A stretch of DNA of 19,358 nucleotides from JAPXSY01 sp034003585 (GCA_034003585.1 JAVEYH010000064.1:1-19358), one strand, 5' to 3'; shown: positions 1-7,573, numbered from the stretch's first letter. Translations and numbers: made by a program. Notes: generated from the letters alone by a model not told the origin.

Positions 1-914
1 CCCGTGACGTGCTTCCAAGGGGACACCGGATTGGGGATCTCCGGCAGGATCTCGTCGAACGTCTTTGAAAGCGTGATCACGATCCGCTCGCGCACGGGGT
101 TGTACGTCCCGTCCGTTTTCGGCTTGTAGCGCGCGACGAGTTCGCGCCCGCCGTCCGTCTCCCGCGCGTAGACGTCACTCGCGTTCGAGACGTACCAGTC
201 GAACTCCGCCAGCCGGAACCAGCCGCCTTCGAGGAGGTCCGCCTGCACGCGCCCGTTTCGCTCGCCCCAGGTGAGATAGGGGACCGCGAAGCTTTTCACC
301 TTCTTCGCTTCGCGGGCGCCGCCCAGCGGGATTTCCGTGATTTCGCCCGCCGGCGCCGTGATGTCGACCACGAGCGATTTTCCGACGCGCCGTTTCGAGA
401 CCGTGCAGCACGGCGGCAGCGTGGCGTTCCACTGCGCGAGCAGATCGCCCGCCGCGGGCTCCGCGGTTTCCAGAACGATCGTCTGCGTCCGGCTAGGGAA
501 CGGCAGCGCGTCGCGCTGCGTCACCCGGATCGACAGCGGCTTCAGCACTTCCTGGAACACCTTGGCTTTTTCAATCTTGATCCTGGCGTTCGTTTCCGGC
601 ACGCCGCCTTCGAGCCGCACGCCGGCCAGACGGGCCTTCTGCCCGAAACGCTCGCGTTCCGGCTCCGAGAACCGCCGGTTCACCTGATACGATCCCATCC
701 AGTTGACTGACCGCAGCGGAACGTCTTCGACGACACCGTCCGTCCGCCGGATTGCCGCCACGAGCCGCGGCACCTTGAACGTCGGGTCCGTATTGGCGCC
801 GCAGCCGAACGCGACGCCGGTCACCTCCACCGTAAGCGTGTCGAAGGGCGCGGGCGTCGCCGCAACGGCCAGCGCCGCGAAAACGGCGGATGCCGCGAAC
901 TTGATTGCGTCCAT
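1..914 (-). CDS. Secreted protein of unknown function, C-terminus outside window
   Basis: The first 304 codons of a minus-strand gene are visible; it runs off the window's left edge. It starts at the ATG at 912-914, which has an AGAAGG-type ribosome site about nine bases upstream. Residues 1-20 (MDAIKFAASAVFAALAVAAT) form a signal peptide, so the product is exported. The mature part is mixed in composition, with alternating hydrophobic stretches that suggest beta sandwich. It has aromatic patches such as GGWFRLAEFDWYVSNASDVY near residues 240-260, and ends in the window at NPVSPWKHVTG. I do not recognise a named family. An N-terminal beta-sandwich module of a glycoside hydrolase is one possibility, resting mainly on the neighbours. 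It begins 46 bp after the stop of the beta-strand-repeat gene and is probably co-transcribed with it. A small stem (937-941 with 947-951) lies in that gap. The reading frame is secure; the function is not. Confidence 0.8.
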   Translation of the reverse strand, partial: MDAIKFAASAVFAALAVAATPAPFDTLTVEVTGVAFGCGANTDPTFKVPRLVAAIRRTDGVVEDVPLRSVNWMGSYQVNRRFSEPERERFGQKARLAGVRLEGGVPETNARIKIEKAKVFQEVLKPLSIRVTQRDALPFPSRTQTIVLETAEPAAGDLLAQWNATLPPCCTVSKRRVGKSLVVDITAPAGEITEIPLGGAREAKKVKSFAVPYLTWGERNGRVQADLLEGGWFRLAEFDWYVSNASDVYARETDGGRELVARYKPKTDGTYNPVRERIVITLSKTFDEILPEIPNPVSPWKHVT

Positions 915-960
915 GTCCGATCCCTTCTTCCGCGTCCGGATGCGGTATCCGCGGCGCACG

Positions 961-2967
961 TCAATGGAGGAGGACGACGATCCCCGTTGTCGCCTTCTCG
1001 GCCAGAACGCGTCCGACGAGCGCGCGGACGGTCGGCGTGCCGTTCCGGACGTCTTCCGGCGTCACGTGACGGGCGAAGTCGAAGACGAGGTACTCGTCCT
1101 CGGAGCCGTGCGCGACGAGGTTTTCCGGAACCGTCGCGCAGACGTTGTATCCCTCGCGGGACGAATCCGCCTGGGCGGGATATCCGGCCGCAATCAGATC
1201 GGCGATCAGTTCCCCGAGCGTGACATCATTCTGCGGCAGCAGGTTCAGCCAGACCTTGTAGCCTTTTTGGGAGGTCTTCGGCAGCCTCACATACCCGCAC
1301 GAGACCGGCGTATCGGGCGCGACGCCCGGTTCGAACGCCGCCGAAGCGCGAAGGCGCGAGCCGAGCCGATAGGTCGTACTGCCGCCGTAGAGGTCTGTCG
1401 TGCCGGACTCCCATAGCGCGGCGTTCGGCAGGATCGTGCCGGAGCCGGGGTTCTGCAGCGAGATGCTGTGTTCGCCATCGCGCCCGTCGAGCAGCATCAC
1501 CGTGTTGGTGTGGATGAGCTGCATACCGCCCTGCGGCACGATCGTATAGATGCCGCTCACCCAGGCGTAGTAAGTCTGCGATGGGCGCGAGAAATGGATC
1601 GGCGCCACGAAGTTGGTGCAGATGACGTATTCGATCATCGGCTGCCAGTTGGTCGAATTGTACGTGCCGATGCGGGTCATCCAGATGTCCGGCGCCCCGC
1701 CGAGGATCGAGAACGTGCCGGCGTGCGTGGAATAGATTTTCGTGTTGGAATAGTACTCCAGGCTGCGGATGCCGCCTTCGCCGGCCTCGGAGTCGTCGAG
1801 GTTGAGCGTGCCGCCGGTCATCTCGTACCGCGCGTCGTCCTCGCCCCAGACCCTGAAGAGAATCCCCGCCGCGGCCACCGTGCCGCCCGTCTGCCGGAAC
1901 GTCGCCTTGCCGCTGCCGCCCAAGATAATGCGCGCGTCGCCGCCCGTATTCGCGTTGGTGAGCGAAAACGTGCCGCCGTGCACCTCGACACGCTGTTCCG
2001 TGCCGGGGCGGCCGTTCATGTCCATCTGGATGCCGGTATTGTTCGCCTGGATGACTGTCCGCCCTCCGCGCTGAACATACCGCGCGTTGTTGAACAGGCT
2101 CACCCGGTACGAATTCGAGACCATCGCATTTTCGCCGACCATCTCGAAGTCCGACCACACGCCCGCTGTCACCGTATTGTTGGTGCCCTGTCCGAGGGTG
2201 AAAGGCGCGGTCGCATGCGTAAAGCGGACCACGGTGTTGGTGATGCGCAGGCAGGATTGCGACGCGCGGCCGAGCACGATGCCGACGCTTCCCGTGATGT
2301 TGACGGCGGAATCCTCAAGGAACCATGCGCCAAGCGCCCCCGATGCGTTGGCCCCGATGGAGACGCCCGTGGTCTCAATGGCCGCGTTCCTGCCGAACAA
2401 CCGGGCGTAAGCGGTGGCACTATTTCCGAAAAGAAAATTGCCGGGCCCGACATACAGGGAACCGGTGTCGATCTCGAAGTCCGACGGGCCGAGCCATCCG
2501 CAGGTCGAGGATGTGAACTCCGCGCGGCCGTTGTCCGTGATCCGGATCGTGCCTTTCGACGACGTGTGTCCGCCCCAGTTGAGCGCTTTGCCCTTGAGCG
2601 TGCCGCCGGCAATTTCGACCAGCCCCGTCGCTTTCTGGACGGCCTGTCCCATGAGTTTGATCGTCCCCGTGCAGGTCAGCGAGGCGCCGGACGGAATCGT
2701 GAGGTACGTTTGCGCTCCGGTGTTTTTGCCGAAAGTCAGGTCCGTGATGCCGGAAACCGCGTCGCCGGATTGGAGAGAAACACTCGCTTTCGCGTTGTCC
2801 GACGAAGCGCCGATCGTTACGGCCTCCCCGCTTTGCGGGTAGGTGCCGTTCGACCACGCGGTCGGCTCGAACCATGACGTCGGCGTGTCGGAGTTGAGTG
2901 TCCACTGATCATCCGCGAACGCCCCGATGGCACCAAAGAATACCGAAACGATAAGAATGGTTCGCAT
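961..2967 (-). CDS. Secreted beta-strand-repeat (autotransporter-like/beta-helix) protein
   Basis: A 668-residue exported protein. The signal peptide is MRTILIVSVFFGAIGAFA, followed by DDQWTL. The ATG at 2965-2967 is preferred because GGGAG (2976-2980) lies eight bases upstream; the other ATG, two codons earlier at 2971-2973, abuts the ribosome site. An open frame continues upstream to 3468 but would run through the promoter and antisense to the regulator gene. From about residue 50 to 480 the protein shows repeated short strands rich in G, T, N and S, with recurrent phrases such as GGTLKG, GGTFSL, GGTVAA and GGTLNL. This resembles the autotransporter-associated beta-strand/right-handed beta-helix proteins common in Verrucomicrobia-type genomes. 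No catalytic motif, transmembrane barrel or PEP-CTERM tail is visible. The last ~130 residues look like a separate, less repetitive domain. It is probably a surface glycan-binding or adhesive protein, induced with the adjacent regulator's sugar. Confidence 0.85.
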   Translation of the reverse strand: MRTILIVSVFFGAIGAFADDQWTLNSDTPTSWFEPTAWSNGTYPQSGEAVTIGASSDNAKASVSLQSGDAVSGITDLTFGKNTGAQTYLTIPSGASLTCTGTIKLMGQAVQKATGLVEIAGGTLKGKALNWGGHTSSKGTIRITDNGRAEFTSSTCGWLGPSDFEIDTGSLYVGPGNFLFGNSATAYARLFGRNAAIETTGVSIGANASGALGAWFLEDSAVNITGSVGIVLGRASQSCLRITNTVVRFTHATAPFTLGQGTNNTVTAGVWSDFEMVGENAMVSNSYRVSLFNNARYVQRGGRTVIQANNTGIQMDMNGRPGTEQRVEVHGGTFSLTNANTGGDARIILGGSGKATFRQTGGTVAAAGILFRVWGEDDARYEMTGGTLNLDDSEAGEGGIRSLEYYSNTKIYSTHAGTFSILGGAPDIWMTRIGTYNSTNWQPMIEYVICTNFVAPIHFSRPSQTYYAWVSGIYTIVPQGGMQLIHTNTVMLLDGRDGEHSISLQNPGSGTILPNAALWESGTTDLYGGSTTYRLGSRLRASAAFEPGVAPDTPVSCGYVRLPKTSQKGYKVWLNLLPQNDVTLGELIADLIAAGYPAQADSSREGYNVCATVPENLVAHGSEDEYLVFDFARHVTPEDVRNGTPTVRALVGRVLAEKATTGIVVLLH

Positions 2968-2992
2968 AGTCATCTCTCCCTTACGTACGCAA

Positions 2993-3009
2993 AAAGCGAT
3001 ACACGCTTT
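2993..3009 (-). promoter_or_regulatory. Inverted repeat in the 5' leader of the beta-strand-repeat gene
   Basis: AAAGCG (2993-2998) and CGCTTT (3004-3009) form a perfect six-base inverted repeat with a 5-nt spacer. It lies in the untranslated leader between the predicted start of transcription (about 3018) and the ribosome site (2974-2980). It could be a small RNA stem near the initiation region or a protein site downstream of the promoter. Short inverted repeats arise easily by chance, so the claim is weak. Confidence 0.3.
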
Positions 3010-3024
3010 CCTGATACTGAGGCA

Positions 3025-3053
3025 ACCATAACATTGCCCACGTAGCGTCACAA
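3025..3053 (-). promoter_or_regulatory. Sigma-70-type promoter for the beta-strand-repeat gene
   Basis: On the minus strand a TTGTGA -35 box (3048-3053) and a TATGGT -10 box (3025-3030) are separated by exactly 17 bases. Transcription would start near 3018, giving a leader of about 50 nt before the ATG at 2967. The -35 box lies four bases downstream of the first palindromic operator, an arrangement typical of activator-dependent promoters. Confidence 0.55.
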
Positions 3054-3057
3054 GAAG

Positions 3058-3097
3058 CGTTTTGCGCAAACCGCTCCCGGCAACGTTTTGCGCAAAA
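3058..3097. promoter_or_regulatory. Tandem palindromic operator pair, likely XylR-type regulator site
   Basis: The 13-mer CGTTTTGCGCAAA occurs twice as a direct repeat, at 3058-3070 and 3084-3096. Each copy contains the perfect palindrome TTTGCGCAAA; in the second the palindrome extends to TTTTGCGCAAAA (3086-3097). The centres are 26 bp apart, about two and a half helical turns. The pair sits between the divergent promoters, directly upstream of the minus-strand -35 box. LacI-family domains dimerise on palindromes and XylR of E. coli binds tandem sites next to -35 boxes, so the regulator encoded at 3149 is the natural ligand. The repeats are seen directly; the binding protein is inference. 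Confidence 0.6.
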
Positions 3098-3131
3098 GAT
3101 TCCTTGTCAGGTGTGCAGGGTACAGGTGTTC

Positions 3132-3140
3132 TGCTATAGT
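3132..3140 (+). promoter_or_regulatory. Extended -10 promoter of the XylR-type regulator gene
   Basis: TGCTATAGT is an extended -10 element (TGn followed by TATAGT at 3135-3140). No good -35 box lies 16-18 bases upstream; TTGTCA at 3104-3109 is too far away. Transcription would begin close to 3147, only a couple of bases before the ATG at 3149, so the message may be leaderless or nearly so. Confidence 0.45.
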
Positions 3141-3148
3141 GATGCCGC

Positions 3149-4357
3149 ATGAAACACATCCTGACCCGCATTCCCCATGTGCTGGTCGTGCAGGAGACCA
3201 GCATGAAGGCCGGGCGCGACAAAGTGGCCGGTATCTTCCGGTACGCGCATCTGTACGGACCTTGGCATCTGCATGTCGTGCAGGGCCGTATCGGCGAGAA
3301 TCGGCCGTTGCTGTCCAGAGACTGGGGCTCGTACGACGGGTTCATTTTCGGGCAGATGAGCGCGGAGATCCCCTCTGCGAGGACCTTGCGCGGCAGACCG
3401 GTCGTGTTGCTTGATCCGCTCCCGGAGATGACCGGGCAGACTTCGCCCTTTGCGCGTGCCTCCCTCACGTTGGATGACTCGGAACAGGTCGGACGGACCG
3501 GCGCCGAGTTCTTCCTGGATCAGGGTTGGCGCACGTTCGCGTATGTCGGCGAACAGCTCAACCGCGCCTGGTCGATCCGGAGGGGCCAGGGGTTCCGCAA
3601 GCGGATTGAGGATGCGGGCTGGCCGTGCCATGTGTACTCGCCCTCCATCGAGAAGGGCGACTGGAACCAGGAGGAGGAACGGCTTTCCCGCTGGCTTCAG
3701 GCGCTGCCCAAGCCTACGGCACTCCTCGCGGCCATGGATCCGCGCGCGCAACAGGTCATCAACCTCTGCCTGGACGTCGGAATCCGTGTTCCGGACGAGT
3801 TGGCGGTGATGGGCATCGATGACGACGAGTTGTTCTGCGACGGCACGGTTCCCACACTGACCAGCATCCGGCGGGACACGGAGGCATGCGGATTTCAGGC
3901 CGCCCGGATGTTGGATCGCCTGATGCGCAAGAAGCACAGGGGGCGGGAGGTCTTCTCCTATGGCGCGACCGGAGTTTCCGTACGCGATTCCACCCGGCGA
4001 CGGCCCTCAACCGGAGGAGACGCGACAGCTTTGCGCGCGCGCGACTTTATCCGCATCAACGCCTCCGCCGCGATCGGCGTGCCCGAGATTGTGCGCCACC
4101 TGCAGGTGTCGCGGCGGCAGATCGAAACCCGTTTCCGCGAGACATTCGGACAATCGCTTTTGGATGAGATTCAGGCGGTGCGGATGACGCTGGCGGAAAA
4201 ACTGTTGCGCGAAACGGAACTTCCGGTCAAAGACGTTTTCAAGGCCTGCGGGAATCAGACACCCCAGCATTTCCGGCGCCTGTTCAAGGCGCGGCACGGC
4301 GTCACCATGCTGCAATACCGGAAGGGGGGGCGGCTCAGGGGAGCGGCTCGATCGTGA
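3149..4357 (+). CDS. XylR-type transcriptional regulator (LacI-like sensor + AraC HTH)
   Basis: A 402-residue DNA-binding regulator. Residues ~8-285 form a periplasmic-binding-protein-like sugar sensor of the LacI/GalR type: it begins VLVVQETS and includes GWRTFAYVG, ALLAAMDPRAQQVINLCLDVGIRVPDELAVMGIDDDELFC and VPTLTSIRRD. There is no N-terminal LacI helix-turn-helix. Instead, residues ~300-398 form an AraC-type double helix-turn-helix (GVPEIVRHLQVSRRQIETRF, then VKDVFKACGNQTPQHFRRLF). This domain order is that of E. coli XylR and its many relatives in Verrucomicrobia-like bacteria. It is cytoplasmic, presumably binds a monosaccharide, and regulates the divergent beta-strand-repeat operon through the paired palindromes at 3058-3097. 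There is no ribosome site before the ATG, consistent with a leaderless start. Its 3' end overlaps the convergent DUF1080 gene by 23 bp. The inducer cannot be named from sequence. Confidence 0.93.
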   Translation: MKHILTRIPHVLVVQETSMKAGRDKVAGIFRYAHLYGPWHLHVVQGRIGENRPLLSRDWGSYDGFIFGQMSAEIPSARTLRGRPVVLLDPLPEMTGQTSPFARASLTLDDSEQVGRTGAEFFLDQGWRTFAYVGEQLNRAWSIRRGQGFRKRIEDAGWPCHVYSPSIEKGDWNQEEERLSRWLQALPKPTALLAAMDPRAQQVINLCLDVGIRVPDELAVMGIDDDELFCDGTVPTLTSIRRDTEACGFQAARMLDRLMRKKHRGREVFSYGATGVSVRDSTRRRPSTGGDATALRARDFIRINASAAIGVPEIVRHLQVSRRQIETRFRETFGQSLLDEIQAVRMTLAEKLLRETELPVKDVFKACGNQTPQHFRRLFKARHGVTMLQYRKGGRLRGAARS

Positions 4358-5000
4358 TGTTGCGGAACTCAATGGGCCCGCCCTCACTCTGGAGGCAGAT
4401 CTGCCCGGCGTCGGTGTAGATCCCGGTGCCGCTGTTCTGCAGCACGCCGTTGACCCGCGAGGCGAGCGTGTTGCCCCGAACCGTGATCTCGACACGGTTC
4501 CATTCGCCGGCCGGTTTCTCCGAACTTGGCGCCTTTTTTTCGACGCGCAGGTTCTTGGGGTTGACGAGCCCGTTCAGGGTGGCTTGCGAGAGCAGGACGA
4601 AATCCCCCGCGTTGTCTTTCTTGAGCTGCGTCTCGATGGCCTTGGGCAGGAAAAAGGTGTCCGGGCCGGTCTTGTGAATGAAGATGCCGCTGTTCATCTG
4701 GTCTGAGGTTCCGTGCCAGCGGTATTCGACGCGCAGCAGGTAGTCGGCATAGCTCTGCTGCGTCATCAGGTAGCCGAAAGGCTTCCCCGTACAACGGATC
4801 ACCCCGTCCGCCACGGACCAGGTGGTGTCCGGACAGGCTTCCGGCTCGGCGGTGATCACCTTGGTCCAGCCGGAGAGGTCGCGGCCGTTGAACAGCGCGA
4901 GTACCCGGTCGGGCCGAACCGGCTCCGTCTTGACGAGCATTTCGGCGCGGGCGGTGACGGCACAGGCCAAAGCGAGTGCGGGCATGAAAAACGTCTGCAT
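4335..5000 (-). CDS. Secreted DUF1080 (3-keto-disaccharide hydrolase family) protein
   Basis: A 221-residue exported protein with signal peptide MQTFFMPALALACAVTARA. AAGGAG lies eight bases before the ATG at 4998-5000, which decides this start over an in-frame ATG farther upstream. The rest is a single DUF1080 domain (PF06439, concanavalin-like jelly roll). It shows the family opening LFNGRDLSGW at residues 36-45, then ADGVIRC near 64-70, NSGIFIH at 103-109, and the ending GPIEFRNITIEPLP. The length is normal for a one-domain member. The family includes enzymes acting on 3-keto-glucosides made by GMC/Gfo-Idh oxidoreductases, but no such oxidoreductase is in this window, so the substrate here is open. 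It follows the sulfatase by 66 bp and is probably the last gene of the AraC-sulfatase operon. The family call is confident; the catalytic role is less so. Confidence 0.9.
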   Translation of the reverse strand: MQTFFMPALALACAVTARAEMLVKTEPVRPDRVLALFNGRDLSGWTKVITAEPEACPDTTWSVADGVIRCTGKPFGYLMTQQSYADYLLRVEYRWHGTSDQMNSGIFIHKTGPDTFFLPKAIETQLKKDNAGDFVLLSQATLNGLVNPKNLRVEKKAPSSEKPAGEWNRVEITVRGNTLASRVNGVLQNSGTGIYTDAGQICLQSEGGPIEFRNITIEPLP

Positions 5001-5066
5001 GGTCCGGTCTCCTTCTGATCGGATGTTGTGATGCGGTGTGCAGTGTCCCATCTTCCCGTGGCGGTG

Positions 5067-6686
5067 TCAACGGGGCATGCCTGGTCCCGGGTGTTGGGCA
5101 GGGGTCAGGCGGTCCAGCACGCGTTGACGCGCGAGCGGCAGTCTGGTCTCATACGCCTTCCGCATTTCGCTCTCGTGCCGGGCCACCACTTCGGGAGGTT
5201 CCGGAAAACGCCCCTGGTCATTGATCTGCACAATCCATTCGTCCAGATTCGTGCGCAAACGACGGAGCGTTGCCACATACGCGGGGTCCGCGGCCAGATT
5301 CCGGATTTCGTGGGGATCAGTCTGCAGGTCGTACAGCTCTTCGGGGGGGCGCGTCGGTTGCATGAGAAACGCTTGGTTCGCATCAAGTTGACCCCTTTCG
5401 TGAAGAAAACGCATGAGTGTGATGGTCGGGTAGGAGGTCTCCTTGTACCGGTTCAGCTGGAGAAAAGGCCGGTCGGGATAGTCATTGCGGATGTAACGGT
5501 AGCGCTTGTCGCGGACCGTCCGGATCCGGTCCACGGTCTCATCCCCGCGGTCCCTCCCGCCGAACACAAGCTCCCGGGCGAACGCCTCGGGTCCGAGAAA
5601 ACTCCGTCCCTGCATCTTTTCGGGCCGCGCGATCCCGGCCATCCAGAGCGAAGCCGCCGCCCAGTCGATGGACAGGATCATCCGGTCATCCACGCGGCCG
5701 GGCTGGATTTGGGCTGGCGGCAGGATGCCGGGGGGATAGCGGATGATGAAAGGCACGCTCAATCCCGACTCGTACGGCCACTGCTTGTCGCGCATCATCG
5801 CCCTCCCGTTGTCGCCGAAGAAGAGAACAATGGTGTTGTCATCCAGCCCGTCCTCCTTCAGCCGGTCCAACACATAACCGGCTTTACGGTCCAGCGCCAT
5901 CACCGCGTTCAAGTATTGCGCCCAATCTTCGCGCACGATCGGATGATCGGGGTAATAAGTGGGGAGAACCACACGGGCGGGGTCGGCAGCATGACGAATA
6001 TGCCGGTGTGCCGTATTCCATTCGCGTCCCCGGTGCGTTTCGCTGAAATTGACCTGAGCGAAAAAAGGCTCATGGCGTTTCAGGTCATCCCACGAATCGG
6101 TGTCAAACGGTTTGCCCGCCGCACCCGTATAGGTGAAGTTCCAGTCGGTCTTGCCGGTACCGGCGAAAAACCGGTGATCATCACCGGGTTTGGCAAAGGT
6201 CCGGATGTTCGCGGTGAAATATCCCGCGCGGCGGAATGTGTCCGACAGCACTTCGACCCCGTTTGGCAACCGGAACCCGTCATGGCGGTGCGACCGGTGG
6301 TTGTGCGCGCCGATGGAAAACGCGTACATGCCCGTCATGAATGAGGACCGGCTGGAGGAACAGACCGCCGTGACGGTGTAGGCATGCGTGTAACGGACCC
6401 CTTGCGAAGCGAGGTGGTCCAGCCGCGGCGTCCGCGCTTCGCGTGTGCCATAACAACCGAGATCCTTCCCCATGTCTTCCGCGATCAGCCACAGGATGTT
6501 CGGCCGTTTGACGTCCGGTTTCGATGCCTGTGACAAGCAAGGCGCGGTGACCGCCAGTGTGGCACAGGTCAGAAATCCCTTCGGGCCCAACACGTTCCTC
6601 CGTGCTATCCGGTGTGAAGGCATTCTTTTTCTCCCGTTTGTTGCCCGTTTTTCCGTACGAGGATAAACGGAACGCGAAATCCTCAT
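5067..6686 (-). CDS. Secreted S1-family sulfatase with atypical CSSSR maturation motif
   Basis: Removes sulfate esters (or N-sulfate) from glycans outside the cytoplasm. Two in-frame starts are plausible. The ATG at 6684-6686 has AGGAGG seven bases upstream and gives 539 residues; the ATG at 6621-6623 has GGGAG and gives 518. The start of the export signal favours the shorter form and the ribosome site favours the longer. Shorter-form numbering follows. An RR pair (8-9) and hydrophobic stretch to ~31 could be a Tat or Sec signal. PNILWLIAEDMG (41-52) supplies the first metal ligands, here E-D rather than the usual D-D. C88-S-S-S-R92 is the formylglycine site, encoded at 6348-6362. FFGDNGRAMMRDKQ carries the later D-N metal pair. 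ELYDLQTDPHEIRNLA is the usual C-terminal phrase. The motif lacks the proline or alanine of C-x-P/A-x-R, so maturation may be unusual. It resembles the heparan-N-sulfatase-like branch, but the substrate is unknown. Confidence 0.92.
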   Translation of the reverse strand: MRISRSVYPRTEKRATNGRKRMPSHRIARRNVLGPKGFLTCATLAVTAPCLSQASKPDVKRPNILWLIAEDMGKDLGCYGTREARTPRLDHLASQGVRYTHAYTVTAVCSSSRSSFMTGMYAFSIGAHNHRSHRHDGFRLPNGVEVLSDTFRRAGYFTANIRTFAKPGDDHRFFAGTGKTDWNFTYTGAAGKPFDTDSWDDLKRHEPFFAQVNFSETHRGREWNTAHRHIRHAADPARVVLPTYYPDHPIVREDWAQYLNAVMALDRKAGYVLDRLKEDGLDDNTIVLFFGDNGRAMMRDKQWPYESGLSVPFIIRYPPGILPPAQIQPGRVDDRMILSIDWAAASLWMAGIARPEKMQGRSFLGPEAFARELVFGGRDRGDETVDRIRTVRDKRYRYIRNDYPDRPFLQLNRYKETSYPTITLMRFLHERGQLDANQAFLMQPTRPPEELYDLQTDPHEIRNLAADPAYVATLRRLRTNLDEWIVQINDQGRFPEPPEVVARHESEMRKAYETRLPLARQRVLDRLTPAQHPGPGMPR

Positions 6687-6724
6687 GTTGTCTCCTCCTT
6701 CCCATTGCCCCGCACAGGGAGGGG

Positions 6725-7573
6725 TCACGACCAGGCGCGGCGTCGGACGTCACACGGCGGCTGGCCCTGCATCCGCCGGACACAGCGCGAAAAGTGGAAC
6801 GGGTTCTTGAACCCGCACTGGTCGGCGATCTCGGCCACCGGCAGGCCGGTCTCCGCGAGCAGCGCCAGCCCTTTTTCGGTGCGGAGCCGCCACAGGTGGC
6901 GCGCCGGCGTGGCGCCGACCGCCGCGCGGAACTTGTAGATCAGCGCGTTTTCCGAGCAGCGCGCCGCGCGCTGCGCGCCGGCGAGGCAGTCGGACTCTCC
7001 CAGATGATCCTCCATGTGGCGGAGCGCGCGGGCCACGCAGGCGTCGTCGCGGATCATCAGCGTGGCGTGGTCCGCGAGGTTCAGGAACTCTGCAAAGAGC
7101 GCGACCGCCAGGGCGTCCACGACTTGCGGCGCGGCCGGCGATTGGGCCGCGCGCAAAAGAAAGGCGGCGGAAACCAGACGGTTGAAACACTCCGAGGGGG
7201 GGTGTCCCTTGTCCGGCGTGGCCGCAAGGGCATGACGGAGCGCCGGGGGCAGGCAGGCGGGTGCCACGGAACACCAGAAGTGGTGTGTCGGCGTCCGGGT
7301 GTCGAACAGAAAGTGCTCCCGGTGCCGGGGTTTGAACAGGTAGACATCCCCGACCCGCACCTCCCGCGGGTTCTCATCGAGCCGGACGGAACAGGAACCC
7401 GAGTACAGCAGCACCAGTTGGAAATCACGCTGGACGCGCGGACCGCAGTACCCGCCGGGCTGGTAACGGACCTGGCCGAACGTTACCCGCTCTGAGCGGA
7501 CACTGCGCTGGACCCACTCGATGTTTACACCGTCATAGGAAGGGAGGGCACGTTTCATGATCAGGCGGAACAT
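6725..7573 (-). CDS. AraC-family transcriptional regulator with cupin-like sensor
   Basis: A 282-residue cytoplasmic regulator. Residues ~30-120 look like the AraC_binding cupin (YQPGGYCGPRVQRDFQLVLLYSGSC, then VRVGDVYLFKPRHREHFL), which binds a small ligand. Residues ~180-278 carry two helix-turn-helix motifs, ending with VAEIADQCGFKNPFHFSRCVRRMQGQPPCDVRR, the standard AraC signature; the usual F of the F-x-R-x-F stretch is C here. The start is uncertain: neither the ATG at 7571-7573 nor the one at 7556-7558 has a recognisable ribosome site. It lies 38 bp before the sulfatase's longer start and reads in the same direction, so AraC, sulfatase and DUF1080 probably form one operon. It is divergent from the isomerase-like/URO-D pair, so it may control both directions from the 208-bp spacer. 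The ligand is unknown. Confidence 0.92.
   Translation of the reverse strand: MFRLIMKRALPSYDGVNIEWVQRSVRSERVTFGQVRYQPGGYCGPRVQRDFQLVLLYSGSCSVRLDENPREVRVGDVYLFKPRHREHFLFDTRTPTHHFWCSVAPACLPPALRHALAATPDKGHPPSECFNRLVSAAFLLRAAQSPAAPQVVDALAVALFAEFLNLADHATLMIRDDACVARALRHMEDHLGESDCLAGAQRAARCSENALIYKFRAAVGATPARHLWRLRTEKGLALLAETGLPVAEIADQCGFKNPFHFSRCVRRMQGQPPCDVRRRAWS

Noticed and set aside
1468..2877. A 469-codon plus-strand open frame antisense to the beta-strand-repeat gene.
   Set aside because: It has no ribosome site or recognisable motif, and the opposite strand has a signal peptide and a coherent repeat structure.
2968..3468. Extension of the beta-strand-repeat gene to an ATG near 3468.
   Set aside because: It would bury the signal peptide, run through the promoter and operators, and lie antisense to the regulator. 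The start at 2967 has a properly placed GGGAG.
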